Notes: generated from the sequence alone by a model not told the origin. DNA of 25,427 nt from Avimonas intestinalis (GCA_904380375.1 CAJFID010000033.1:1-25427); one strand, 5' to 3'; counted from the stretch's first letter, positions 16,092 to 23,277 are shown. Translations and numbers: made by a program.

Positions 16092-17522
16092 TCAGGCCGG
16101 GAGAGAGGTGTCGGGCGGCGCGACCGGCAGAAGGATCGTCACGGTCGTGCCCACTCCCTCCTCGCTGTCAATGTCGAGCCGGCCCTTGTGGCGGCGGATG
16201 ATCTCATCCGCCAGCGCCAGGCCGATTCCCGAGCCGGGACGGGTTTTGTTGGCTTTATAAAATTTCTTTTTGATATTGGGCAGGTCTTCCTTGGAAATCC
16301 CCACCCCGGTATCGCTGATAACGATCTGGACATGCGCGCCCATGTCGGCGGTCTCCACCCGGATCAGCCCGCCGCGGTTGGAATACTTAATGGCGTTTTC
16401 AATCACGTTGATGAACACCTGCTTGAGCCGGGCGCGATCCCCCAGCACCGGCGGCAGCGATTCCGGCTCAATATACAGCAGCTCGATCCCTTCCCGCACC
16501 GCCCGGTCGCGGAAGAGGAACACCGCCTCGCTCAGCTCGGCCAGGATGTCGGTCCGGCCGAACCGCATCACCAGGTGCCCGCCCTGCATACGGGAGAAAT
16601 CCAGCAGCTCCTCCACAATCCCGGAAAGCCGCTCCGCTTCCCCGATGATGACGTCGAGCCCCTTCTCGGTCAGCTCCTGGTCGGACGCCCCCCCTTGGCG
16701 GAGGGTTTCCGCCCAGCCCTTAATGGCGGTCAGCGGGGTACGCAGCTCATGGGAGACGGAGGAGATAAAGTCATTTTTCATGCGTTCAGCGGCGGAAATC
16801 TCCCCCGCCATATAATTGATGGTGTCGCAAAGCTCGCCGATTTCGTCGTTGGTCTTCTTCTCAATCCGCGAATCGTAATCCCCCAGCGCGATCTGCCGCG
16901 CGGCGCGGTTGACCTCCGCCACCGGCCGGACGATTGAACTGATAAAATACGAACCCGACAGCATGACGAAAAACAGCACCGCCGCGCCGATGAGCACCAT
17001 GATGCCGATAAGCATATAGATCTGCCGGTCTACCTGGGATAGGCTGGTAATGTACCGAAGCCCCCCCAGCATGGAGCCGTCCGGTCCCGGGATTGCCAGG
17101 GTGACCGCCATCACATGCTCCCCGCCGGCGGTACGCCCTATCCAAACGCCGCGATAATTCTCGCTGGACAGCGCCTCCACAAAATCCGGCGCCTGCCCGG
17201 CCTCCGGCTCAAACCCGGTTGAGGATACGATCGCCTGCCCCTCGCTGTCGACGATCTGCATTTCCAGCCGCTCCTTATCCTGGAAGCTCTCGACAAACTC
17301 GCGGGCGGAGTCGGAAAACGCATTACCAGCCGCGTTGCTCCAATCGACTTGCTCCAAAAAGGCGTCCAGCGAATCCAGCCGGGAGGAGAGGGAATATTCC
17401 ACGCTTTTATAATAATACGACCGCATCGACAGCACAAAGGCCACGCCGAACACCAGCAGGATCGCCAGAATCACCGCCAGGCTGTTAAACATCCAGCGGC
17501 GGGTAATGCTGCCCTTGCGCAT
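16092..17522 (-). CDS. Sensor histidine kinase (two-component)
   Basis: A 476-residue class I membrane sensor kinase. A signal-anchor helix (~12-32) and a second membrane helix (~169-192) frame an extracytoplasmic sensor domain of about 135 residues. This contains QIVDSEGQAIVSS-type PAS-like strands (dCACHE/PDC fold possible). A HAMP linker (~193-245) leads to the HisKA domain with SVSHELRTPLTAIKGW (His258 is the phosphorylation site). The HATPase domain has the N box NVIENAIKYS, G1 DTGVGI and G2 GSGIGLALA. The kinase phosphorylates the response regulator encoded 44 bases upstream. The signal is unknown; the neighbouring surface lipoprotein is a candidate input. The start ATG at 17522 has GAAAGGAGGGG upstream. 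Confidence 0.95.
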   Translation of the reverse strand: MRKGSITRRWMFNSLAVILAILLVFGVAFVLSMRSYYYKSVEYSLSSRLDSLDAFLEQVDWSNAAGNAFSDSAREFVESFQDKERLEMQIVDSEGQAIVSSTGFEPEAGQAPDFVEALSSENYRGVWIGRTAGGEHVMAVTLAIPGPDGSMLGGLRYITSLSQVDRQIYMLIGIMVLIGAAVLFFVMLSGSYFISSIVRPVAEVNRAARQIALGDYDSRIEKKTNDEIGELCDTINYMAGEISAAERMKNDFISSVSHELRTPLTAIKGWAETLRQGGASDQELTEKGLDVIIGEAERLSGIVEELLDFSRMQGGHLVMRFGRTDILAELSEAVFLFRDRAVREGIELLYIEPESLPPVLGDRARLKQVFINVIENAIKYSNRGGLIRVETADMGAHVQIVISDTGVGISKEDLPNIKKKFYKANKTRPGSGIGLALADEIIRRHKGRLDIDSEEGVGTTVTILLPVAPPDTSLPA

Positions 17523-17566
17523 ACTCTCCCCTCCTTTCGCGCCTTAAGCCCCGGGGCGGCGGGCGG

Positions 17567-18268
17567 TCAACCCACCCACTTATAGCCGAGCCCCCACACC
17601 GTCAGGATATACCGCGGCTCAGACGGGTCCTCTTCAATCTTCATGCGCAGCCGGCGGATATTGACGTCGACAATCTTTTCCTCCCCGAAATACTCCTCCC
17701 CCCATACGCGGGTAAGGATATCGGTGCGGCTGAGCGCCTTGCCCGGGTTGGTGAAGAAATATTCCATAATCTGGAACTCGACCTGGGTCAGCTCCACCGG
17801 CTGTCCCCGCTTCTTCAGGGTGCGGGAGCGCAGGTTCAGCACAAAATCGCCGCTCGCAATTTCCTCCAGATAGCTGACGCCCTCCCGGCTGCGGGCGGCC
17901 GTCACCCGCCGATGGAGCGCGTCCACCCGCGCCATCAGCTCCGACGGGCTGAAGGGCTTGGTCACATAATCGTCCGCCCCCATCATCAGCCCGCCCACCT
18001 TTTCCATCTCCTGGGTGCGGGCGGTCAGCATGATGATCCCGATGGTATCGCTGCGCTGCCGCAGCTCCCGGCAGACGGCAAAGCCATCCATTCCCGGCAG
18101 CATGATATCGAGCAGCGCGATATCAACATTGCCCTTTTCCTCGTCATACCGCTTCAGGGCCTCCTCGCCGGAGCCCGCTTCGAGCACCTCGTACCCTGAG
18201 CGTTTGAGGTTGATCACCACAAACTCCCGGATCGACTGTTCGTCCTCACACACCAACACGCGCTTCAA
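17567..18268 (-). CDS. OmpR/PhoB-family response regulator
   Basis: A 233-residue response regulator. The receiver domain (1-118) has the acidic pocket CEDE (Asp9/Glu10), the phosphoacceptor Asp54 in LLDIMLPGMDG, Thr82 in MLTAR and Lys104 in YVTKPFSP. The C-terminal winged helix (about 135-233) has the transcription loop and recognition helix EEKIVDVNIRRLRMKIE, ending in YILTVWGLGYKWVG. The start is taken as TTG at 18268 because the family protein begins KRVLVCEDE and a GGAGAGGG lies just upstream; the longer frame to 18439 is low-complexity and has no site. It is the partner of the kinase encoded directly downstream. The 98 bases upstream separate it from the lipoprotein gene, without a terminator. 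Confidence 0.95.
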   Translation of the reverse strand: MKRVLVCEDEQSIREFVVINLKRSGYEVLEAGSGEEALKRYDEEKGNVDIALLDIMLPGMDGFAVCRELRQRSDTIGIIMLTARTQEMEKVGGLMMGADDYVTKPFSPSELMARVDALHRRVTAARSREGVSYLEEIASGDFVLNLRSRTLKKRGQPVELTQVEFQIMEYFFTNPGKALSRTDILTRVWGEEYFGEEKIVDVNIRRLRMKIEEDPSEPRYILTVWGLGYKWVG

Positions 18269-18366
18269 ATCGTCCCTCTCCCTTCTGAGCCCTTCTGCGC
18301 CTTTCGGCCCCTCCCAGGCCCCCTCGGCTCCTTCCGCCGATTCCGTCCTGTCCCCCTGCACCGCAT

Positions 18367-19998
18367 TTACGACAGAAAAATAAACATATACCGGATGTAT
18401 TCCATTGACAGCAGGAAGGGTTCCTCCGTGCTGTACCAAACCTCATAGACAGTGCCGTCTTCCTTCTTTTCAAGGGATTCAAACCGGCGCCGTTCCTGGC
18501 CCGCCGTCTTTTCCCCGTCCGCCTCGGATGCGGTGTTAGCGGAACCGGCCGCGCCGCCCATCGCCGCGTCCTCCGTCATGCCCGCCCCCGCCGAAGGCCC
18601 GTCTGCCGCGGTCGCCGACGTTTCGGCGCCGGTGGTGGCCGCCGTCGACGCTGTCGTCGTGGATGCGGAAGCCTCGTCGTCCGTGGTCCGGCGGACGGCC
18701 GGGATGGTGCGCAGCGCGAGGATCTCCTGTTTCTCTTCCTGCCCCTGGCGGATGTCATACAGGGAAAGGATCCCCTCCTCCCGGTCGTAATCGGCGGAAA
18801 TCATCCCCTCCCAGCTGTCGTCCAGCCGCAGGAGGTAACCGTCCCGCAGATTGACCACGCTCGAAAACTTGCGGGAGGAGGTTCCGCTTTCATAATCCCA
18901 GCTCATCCAATCGGTTTTCCACGGCGTACCCCTTCCTTGGTCCTCCGTGCCGGGGAACATCGTGCAGGAGGGCCACTCCACCTGCCCGTCCCCGTCCACA
19001 TCCATGCTGGGGATACCCGCGTCGCGGTAGGTCAATTGGGTCAGGCCGGTGCTTTCGTCGTGGAACGGCGCCAGAAGCTGGAGGCCGTCCCAATACAGCA
19101 GCTCCGTCACCAGGCCGCCGGCGGTGCGCACGGCGTCAATATAGATGCCGGTCACCGCGTCGCTGAGCGGGCAGGTCTGGATGGTGCGGTACTCCTGGAT
19201 GGTGGTGTCCAAAGCGGCGGTCCCGATCTCGCTGAGCACCGCGTCCCCGGATTCGGGCTGCACGACGCTCCACAAAGCGGCCCGCGCGCTTTCCCCTGCC
19301 GTCCCGGACTGAAGCACCAAAAGGTCGTCCCGCCCGTCGGCTGTCATATCCCCTACCAGCAGGGAGGAATACAGCCCCTCGTACCACGCGGTAAAGGTAC
19401 CGTCGGTCAGGGAATACAGGGTCAGCTGCCGGTCGCTGACGTTATAGATATTCCAGCCCACAAAAACCTCGAGGATGCCGTCGGCGTTTAAATCCCCGAA
19501 AAGGACCTCTTCGACATCGGTGCTGGGCCCCTCAACGTCGCTGATGGAGCGCCAGCCCTCGTCGGTGTTCAGCAGCATATTGATATGGACATTGCGGCTT
19601 TTGGCCCCCGGCTGATAGAATGCCAAGGCCTCCTCCTGCCCGTCCCCGTTGAGATCCTTGCGGATAAAGGCGGAACGGTATTCCCCGGACTGCGGATACT
19701 TCAGGGTATAACCCGAAGCGCTGCCCAGGTAATCCTCAAGGGCCGACTGGATGGCTTCCTGCTCGCCGGTGGTGCGGGGCGGGCGCATCAGCCCTTCGAC
19801 ATCGGCGCCCATGCTGCACCCGGATAGCAAAAAAGCCGCGGCGGCAACGGCGCCCGCCAGGATCCGGCGGAGCCCCAGGCGCAGCGGCGCCCGCGAGGAT
19901 GCGGCGGGGCCCCAAGCACAGCGGGGGCCCCGCTTTTGCGCGCCGTATTCCCCGGCGCCGTCCGTCTGCCGTTTGCCTGGCCTCTGCACTGTCCTCAC
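18367..19998 (-). CDS. FG-GAP/VCBS-repeat lipoprotein
   Basis: A 543-residue predicted lipoprotein. After about 40 basic residues comes a hydrophobic segment ending in the lipobox FLLSGC, with Cys61 as the lipidated residue. The exported part has four calcium-type loops of FG-GAP/VCBS repeats: DLNGDGQEE, DLNADGILE, DMTADGRDD and DVDGDGQVE, suggesting a beta-propeller. Residues ~430-500 are an Ala/Thr/Ser/Gly-rich linker, followed by a short conserved-looking C-terminal strand region ending in MEYIRYMFIFLS. The GTG start at 19998 is the best available, but the 60-residue stretch before the lipobox is unusually long and no ideal ribosome binding site exists. It is read from the promoter at 20154-20182 and is upstream of the two-component genes, so it may feed the sensor kinase. 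Confidence 0.87.
   Translation of the reverse strand: MRTVQRPGKRQTDGAGEYGAQKRGPRCAWGPAASSRAPLRLGLRRILAGAVAAAAFLLSGCSMGADVEGLMRPPRTTGEQEAIQSALEDYLGSASGYTLKYPQSGEYRSAFIRKDLNGDGQEEALAFYQPGAKSRNVHINMLLNTDEGWRSISDVEGPSTDVEEVLFGDLNADGILEVFVGWNIYNVSDRQLTLYSLTDGTFTAWYEGLYSSLLVGDMTADGRDDLLVLQSGTAGESARAALWSVVQPESGDAVLSEIGTAALDTTIQEYRTIQTCPLSDAVTGIYIDAVRTAGGLVTELLYWDGLQLLAPFHDESTGLTQLTYRDAGIPSMDVDGDGQVEWPSCTMFPGTEDQGRGTPWKTDWMSWDYESGTSSRKFSSVVNLRDGYLLRLDDSWEGMISADYDREEGILSLYDIRQGQEEKQEILALRTIPAVRRTTDDEASASTTTASTAATTGAETSATAADGPSAGAGMTEDAAMGGAAGSANTASEADGEKTAGQERRRFESLEKKEDGTVYEVWYSTEEPFLLSMEYIRYMFIFLS
19904..19933. repeat. Perfect 10-bp palindrome in the lipoprotein N-terminal codons
   Basis: GCGGGGCCCC (19904-19913) and GGGGCCCCGC (19924-19933) are exact reverse complements around a 10-base loop. 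They lie within codons ~22-32 of the lipoprotein gene, before the signal peptide. Confidence 0.75.
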
Positions 19999-20153
19999 CG
20001 CCTTTTAGCCTCTTTCCATACTTTTATCCCATTAAAAGAGCGCCGCCATCCGCGGAACGCCGACGGCCCTTTCCCACGGCCCGGGCGCCGCTTGGCCGAC
20101 GGCCCACGCCGGGTTTGCTCCCCGCCCGTCCCGCTACAGGCTCTGCATTTTTC

Positions 20154-20182
20154 ATCATAGCATAAAACCCGAAAGAAGTCGA
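20154..20182 (-). promoter_or_regulatory. Extended -10 promoter of the lipoprotein operon
   Basis: On the minus strand TCGACT (complement of 20177-20182) and TATGAT (complement of 20154-20159) are 17 bases apart. TGC precedes the -10, giving an extended -10 element. The leader to the GTG at 19998 would be about 145 nt. The -35 region is nearly identical to that of the first GNAT gene (TCGACTTCTTTCG), and lies in a direct repeat that flanks the AT-rich island. Confidence 0.75.
20161..20182. repeat. Left direct repeat of the AT-rich GNAT island
   Basis: CATAAA, two or three variable bases, then CGAAAGAAGTCGA. The same arrangement occurs in the same orientation at 21925-21944 (13 bases identical, plus CATAAA, with a 2-base length difference). 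Both copies carry the -35 box of a minus-strand promoter. Confidence 0.75.
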
Positions 20183-20232
20183 GCGTTTTTCCGCCGTCCC
20201 GGCGGATGAGCGCCGTATCTGTACGAACACCC

Positions 20233-20267
20233 CTCTTTTCTGCCGGTGCGGAAGGGCGCTGCCAAAA
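20233..20267 (-). repeat. Partial third copy of the GNAT 3'-tail repeat
   Basis: Read on the minus strand, TTTTGGCAGCGCCCTTCC and CACCGGCAGAAAAGAG match the tail at 20355-20386 at most positions. The copy lacks the GTTCAAG...ATTCATTTT part. It lies 90 bases from that copy and between it and the lipoprotein promoter. Confidence 0.6.
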
Positions 20268-20286
20268 GATCCCGCCAGCAGCCGGG

Positions 20287-20649
20287 CTACACAACAAAAA
20301 ACGTCGGCGGCTCCTCCCGAATAGTAAGAGCAGGGAGCCCATTGGGACTCCCTGCTCTTCTGCTGGTGTGGAAGGGCAAGGCAAAATGAATCGTCATCTG
20401 CTTTTTGAGTAAAGCTTGAACTCTCGCATTTGAGATTATGCTGGCAAATTTCAGTTGCAATTTCCTTGCTTTAATAATAATTGATTGAAGAAATTTTCGA
20501 GCTTTATAAGGCGAATAAAATTGCGAACTAAACGCATAATCGCTATCTAATGTTGTTCTGTCGGTTTCTTCAACAACCCTTTCAACAGCAAATGTTGAAT
20601 TTTCGTTTACTGTTTTAGGCTTCTGTAATCTTAACCAATAATCATCCAT
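20287..20649 (-). CDS. Doubtful AT-rich hypothetical protein
   Basis: A frame of 120 codons starting 7 bases after the stop of the second GNAT gene, without a ribosome binding site. The first ~85 residues (MDDYWLRLQ..., with a Lys/Arg/Leu-rich helix around residues 50-75) have the AT-rich codon use of the island and could be real coding sequence or a decayed gene. The last ~45 residues are simply translation of the repeated tail and its hairpin (RVQALLKKQ onward), so the C-terminus is not gene-specific. I do not recognise a family. Confidence 0.3.
   Translation of the reverse strand: MDDYWLRLQKPKTVNENSTFAVERVVEETDRTTLDSDYAFSSQFYSPYKARKFLQSIIIKARKLQLKFASIISNARVQALLKKQMTIHFALPFHTSRRAGSPNGLPALTIREEPPTFFVV
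20326..20359 (-). other. Strong hairpin after the second GNAT region
   Basis: AAGAGCAGGGAG (20326-20337) pairs perfectly with CTCCCTGCTCTT (20348-20359), extended inside by CCC/GGG. No T-run follows on either strand, so it is terminator-like in position only. It directly follows tail copy A on the minus strand. Confidence 0.6.
20355..20424 (-). repeat. GNAT 3'-tail repeat, copy A
   Basis: On the minus strand the block runs GTTCAAG, then ATTCATTTT, then GCCCTTCCACACC, ending at a hairpin. The same order of elements is found after the first GNAT gene at 21388-21450, at roughly two-thirds identity over about 60 bases. Confidence 0.65.
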
Positions 20650-20656
20650 AAAATAA

Positions 20657-21133
20657 TCATACCGTATATTCCATTAGATAATGTGATATTGTCTTATCAT
20701 AAACTGTAAACCCAAATCTTTTGTATAAATTTTGCGCTGGATTTGACATGAATACCTGCAAAAATGCCGGTTTATTTTGACGGTTTGCCAAGGAAACGAT
20801 ATAGTCTAAAAAGAATGAACCTAGCCCTTTATTTTGTGCGATTTCTAACATTTGAATCATAATACCGTCAATCTTATCATCTTTCACATCAAATGCACAA
20901 AAACCTACAGTTGCATTATTGAGCAATATTTTTTGAAAACAGGATTGTTTCATTTCATTTTGAAAAGACTTTTGGTTCATTTTTATCTGTACTTCTTCCA
21001 CCCATGTGCCAAAATATTCGTTCACATATTTTTCGTAGCACTTTTTTACAATGTCATAGTATACAGTAAAATCCGAAGAGTCTACATTGCACAGAGAGAA
21101 TCCTTTATTGACTAGTTCCAATGTCAATTTCAT
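20657..21133 (-). CDS. GNAT-family N-acetyltransferase
   Basis: A 158-residue acetyl-CoA-dependent acetyltransferase of the GNAT fold. Motif A, which binds the acetyl-CoA pyrophosphate, is QMLEIAQNKGLGSFFLDYIVSLA, with Q-x-x-G-x-G/A as QNKGLG. Motif B is represented by NPAQNLYKRFGFTVYDKTISHYLMEY. The N-terminus begins as a ribosomal-protein/small-molecule type, with no recognisable substrate signature. The start ATG at 21133 is set by AGGAGG 7 bases upstream; the frame to 21157 is less likely. The gene is markedly more AT-rich than its chromosome neighbours, which suggests acquisition. It lies in the island bounded by direct repeats, with another GNAT gene upstream on the same strand. Confidence 0.9.
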   Translation of the reverse strand: MKLTLELVNKGFSLCNVDSSDFTVYYDIVKKCYEKYVNEYFGTWVEEVQIKMNQKSFQNEMKQSCFQKILLNNATVGFCAFDVKDDKIDGIMIQMLEIAQNKGLGSFFLDYIVSLANRQNKPAFLQVFMSNPAQNLYKRFGFTVYDKTISHYLMEYTV

Positions 21134-21354
21134 GAGAAACCTCCTATTTAAAAACATATAAATCTGCTCCGCTCCATCTTTAAAACAGATTTATCTATTC
21201 TGTAACAGGAATCCAAAAGATATCTACTGCAATCGCGTGCAGCTTTGACAATATAACAAAAAGGGCTGGAGCACAAATTTGCTCCAAATCCATCATGTGT
21301 TTGGTTGACGAAAAAGATCCCCGGTTCCTATGCGGGCCTCTCGTTAAACAAAAG

Positions 21355-21388
21355 AAAAACCTGCGGTGCGCGACTTGCCCGCCGCAGG
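21355..21388 (-). terminator. Terminator of the first GNAT gene
   Basis: CCTGCGG (21360-21366) pairs with CCGCAGG (21382-21388) and the minus strand ends in a T-run (complement of 21355-21359). It follows tail copy B and lies about 75 bases past the stop at 21464. A weaker 6-bp stem, GGAGCA/TGCTCC (21268-21285), with a T-run on the minus strand, lies further downstream. Confidence 0.7.
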
Positions 21389-21450
21389 TGTGTGTGGGTG
21401 AGATAAAATGAATCTCATGCCGTTTTTAGATAGTGACTTGAACCCTCTCA
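21388..21450 (-). repeat. GNAT 3'-tail repeat, copy B
   Basis: On the minus strand GAGGGTTCAAGTC is followed by GAGATTCATTTTATC and CCCACACACACC, matching copy A element by element. It lies between the GNAT stop codon and its terminator hairpin. Confidence 0.65.
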
Positions 21451-21463
21451 AAAAAATTATCTA

Positions 21464-21886
21464 TTAGGCATCCGTAAACAATTTGCAGGGAATGGTTAAG
21501 AACACATCATCAGTTACTTTAAATCCATTCTTCTCATAATAACTTGATATGTTTTCTGTTGTTTGCACTAACCATTCAGATGTAGGAAAATGCTCTATAC
21601 AGCGTTTTAATAGTTCTTTACCAATCCCCATGTTTTGGAATTCGGGCATTACCAGTAAATCATAAATAATTGACCTGAACATTTTATCACTCAATACCCG
21701 TACAGCTCCAACTAAAAGCTCGTTTTCCCAAGCTGAAATTACAAGGGTTGAATTAATAAACGGTATATTATAATTTTTAATCATATCTGGAGTATCTGAG
21801 GTTCCCGACCAACCTACCGCCACAAATAATTTATAAAGCTGTTCAGAAGGCAAATCCTTTTTCGTATCATTATAAATAATATTCAT
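21464..21886 (-). CDS. GNAT-family N-acetyltransferase
   Basis: A 140-residue GNAT acetyltransferase. Motif A is DLLVMPEFQNMGIGKELLKRCIEHF, with the Q-x-x-G-I-G acetyl-CoA loop (QNMGIG). Motif B is ENISSYYEKNGFKVTDDVFL. AVRVLSD preceding motif A is typical of the small GNATs annotated as acting on amino groups of metabolites. The substrate is unknown. The start ATG at 21886 has AAAAGGAA 7 bases upstream. The promoter lies in the 3' arm of the tRNA-Leu terminator hairpin. The gene is AT-rich and part of the direct-repeat-bounded island. Confidence 0.92.
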   Translation of the reverse strand: MNIIYNDTKKDLPSEQLYKLFVAVGWSGTSDTPDMIKNYNIPFINSTLVISAWENELLVGAVRVLSDKMFRSIIYDLLVMPEFQNMGIGKELLKRCIEHFPTSEWLVQTTENISSYYEKNGFKVTDDVFLTIPCKLFTDA

Positions 21887-21915
21887 ACCGATTTCCTTTT
21901 ATTGAAATGTTTATT

Positions 21916-21944
21916 ACTATATCACATAAATCGAAAGAAGTCGA
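21916..21944 (-). promoter_or_regulatory. Promoter of the first GNAT gene, inside the tRNA-Leu terminator
   Basis: On the minus strand TCGACT (complement of 21939-21944) and TATAGT (complement of 21916-21921) are 17 bases apart. The -35 box lies in the 3' arm of the long hairpin that follows tRNA-Leu. The leader to the ATG at 21886 is about 20-25 nt. Confidence 0.7.
21925..21944. repeat. Right direct repeat of the AT-rich GNAT island
   Basis: CATAAATCGAAAGAAGTCGA, the counterpart of the copy at 20161-20182 in the same orientation. The interval between the copies (about 1.74 kb) holds the AT-rich GNAT genes. Confidence 0.75.
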
Positions 21945-21971
21945 TCACTTTTCAGTAATCGGCTTCTTTCG
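21932..21971 (-). terminator. Long hairpin terminating tRNA-Leu
   Basis: On the minus strand CGAAAGAAGCCGAT pairs with ATCGACTTCTTTCG with one G-T, and the pairing continues inward through TACT/AGTG-type bases to a GAAA loop, about 18 bp in all. Only ATTTATG follows, so the T-run is weak. It starts about 10 bases after the tRNA 3' end. Confidence 0.7.
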
Positions 21972-21980
21972 CCGTTCATC

Positions 21981-22064
<84 letters not shown>

Positions 22065-22069
22065 ATAGG

Positions 22070-22095
22070 CCGCGGGGATACGGTTATCCCCGCGG
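22070..22095 (-). other. Perfect 11-bp hairpin in the tRNA-Leu leader
   Basis: CCGCGGGGATA (22070-22080) and TATCCCCGCGG (22085-22095) are exact reverse complements around a 4-base loop. The stem ends five bases upstream of the mature tRNA 5' end. A second hairpin, ACCGTG/CACGGT (22100-22116 region), lies just before it in the same transcript. Confidence 0.75.
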
Positions 22096-22124
22096 GAGCA
22101 CCGTGAACGCCACGGTATTTTTTA

Positions 22125-22153
22125 AGTATAGCATAAATCGGAACGCCGCGCAA
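22125..22153 (-). promoter_or_regulatory. Promoter of tRNA-Leu
   Basis: On the minus strand TATACT (complement of 22125-22130) with a TGC extension lies 17 bases from TTGCGC (complement of 22148-22153). The -35 box is weak; the extended -10 is good. The leader to the tRNA 5' end is about 55 nt. From here to 22355 I see no gene; a small GCC-rich hairpin lies near 22276-22298. Confidence 0.65.
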
Positions 22154-22355
22154 CCGCCGTTTTCCATTTTCCGCCATGCTCCGGCATATCCGGGCACGCC
22201 GGACGCATCCCGCTCAGGAGCCCCTGCGCAGGCCTCCGCACTTCCCCGGATGCCGCCGGATCCCATCGCCCGCTAGTTGCCGCCGCGCTCAAGGCGGCAG
22301 ACGCATCCCCCGTGGGCCGTGTCTATAATGGGTGCCCCTGGATTTTTCCCCTTTC

Positions 22356-22395
22356 AAAAAACCGGAGGCGGGGAATGCTCCTTTCCCGCCTCCGG
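22356..22395 (-). terminator. Terminator of the DUF4097-type lipoprotein gene
   Basis: CCGGAGGCGGG (22362-22372) pairs perfectly with CCCGCCTCCGG (22385-22395). The minus strand ends in a run of T (complement of 22356-22361). It lies 41 bases past the stop at 22436. Confidence 0.92.
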
Positions 22396-22435
22396 CCTTT
22401 CGTATTCTCCCACCGCAAAGCAGCGGTTTCCCAAA

Positions 22436-23101
22436 TTACAGCGACTCGTTTGTGAACACGATACGGATATCGCCGTTATTGCCGGACACCGTTAGCGTTT
22501 TTTCGCCGCCGTCCTTCTTTTCCGGCAGATTGCATTCCCCTTTTTTGATCGTGGAGTGGATGGCGAAATCGTCATAGCCTCCTGCAACCGTGCCGGAAAT
22601 ATCCCCATTCTTAACGTTCAGGGTCAGGGCGCTGCCGACCTCTAAGCTTCCAAAGGCAATATCCCCTCCGTTAGAAGAGAGGCTGATGCTTCCGGTTACC
22701 GTCAGCGCGGGAAGGGAAATATCCTCGTTTGTGGTAGACAGCGTAAGGCTTTCTAAAAGCGCGTCCGGCACCTGCAGCGATATTTTCCGCTCTTCGGCAG
22801 AGGGCTTGCCGCCTATATAATCCGTCCACTCCTTATCGCTTGCGCTAACCATAGTCAACAGGCCGTCAGAGGCGGAAATCTCGTAATACTCTTTGCCGTT
22901 TTCCGAATACTGTATATGGACCTGTTCGTCCTCGGACAGCGACACTTCAATTTCCCGGTCCCGTACCTCCAAGTTGACTTCGCTGACCTCTGTATCCGGC
23001 GTATAGCTTTTTTCCTCCCATGGTTCGCTGCTGCTTGCGCAGCCCGCCAAAGCAAAGCTGCCAAGCGCCACGCACAATACAAGGGAAAGGATTTTTTTCA
23101 T
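22436..23101 (-). CDS. DUF4097-type (beta-helical) lipoprotein
   Basis: A 221-residue predicted lipoprotein. The signal peptide MKKILSLVLCVALGSFALAGC ends in a lipobox, so Cys21 is lipidated and the protein is surface-anchored. The mature part carries short regular beta repeats with alternating hydrophobics and N-G-D-I turns: TNEDISL, NGGDIAF, NGDISGT and NGDIRIV. This is the pattern of DUF4097/DUF4098 putative adhesin proteins. The role is unknown; related genes often sit next to envelope-stress regulators. The start ATG at 23101 has GGAGG 7 bases upstream. It is divergent from the MerR gene and ends in its own terminator, so control by that regulator is possible. Confidence 0.88.
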   Translation of the reverse strand: MKKILSLVLCVALGSFALAGCASSSEPWEEKSYTPDTEVSEVNLEVRDREIEVSLSEDEQVHIQYSENGKEYYEISASDGLLTMVSASDKEWTDYIGGKPSAEERKISLQVPDALLESLTLSTTNEDISLPALTVTGSISLSSNGGDIAFGSLEVGSALTLNVKNGDISGTVAGGYDDFAIHSTIKKGECNLPEKKDGGEKTLTVSGNNGDIRIVFTNESL

Positions 23102-23236
23102 TGGGATTCCTCCATCAACTTATCAATTCGAATGGCCATTGGCATGCATAGCCGTCCCCGGCCCGTCAAGCGACAAAGCAAACCGGTTCGCGCTCTACCA
23201 GGCTGCCATTCCTCCAAAGCAGCAGGACAATCTCTA

Positions 23237-23265
23237 TTGCTTTTCGCTATATCCTCTGCTAGAAT
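23237..23265 (+). promoter_or_regulatory. Promoter of the MerR-family gene
   Basis: TTGCTT (23237-23242) and TAGAAT (23260-23265) are 17 bases apart, with TGC directly before the -10. The leader to the GTG at 23315 is about 40 nt. I could not find a convincing promoter for the divergent lipoprotein gene in 23102-23236. Confidence 0.65.
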
Positions 23266-23277
23266 AAAGGATAAACC

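Noticed and set aside
21425..21450. tRNA-like GGTTCAAGTC block after the first GNAT gene
   Set aside because: The flanking bases cannot form a T stem or acceptor stem; it is part of the repeated tail and not a tRNA or tRNA fragment.
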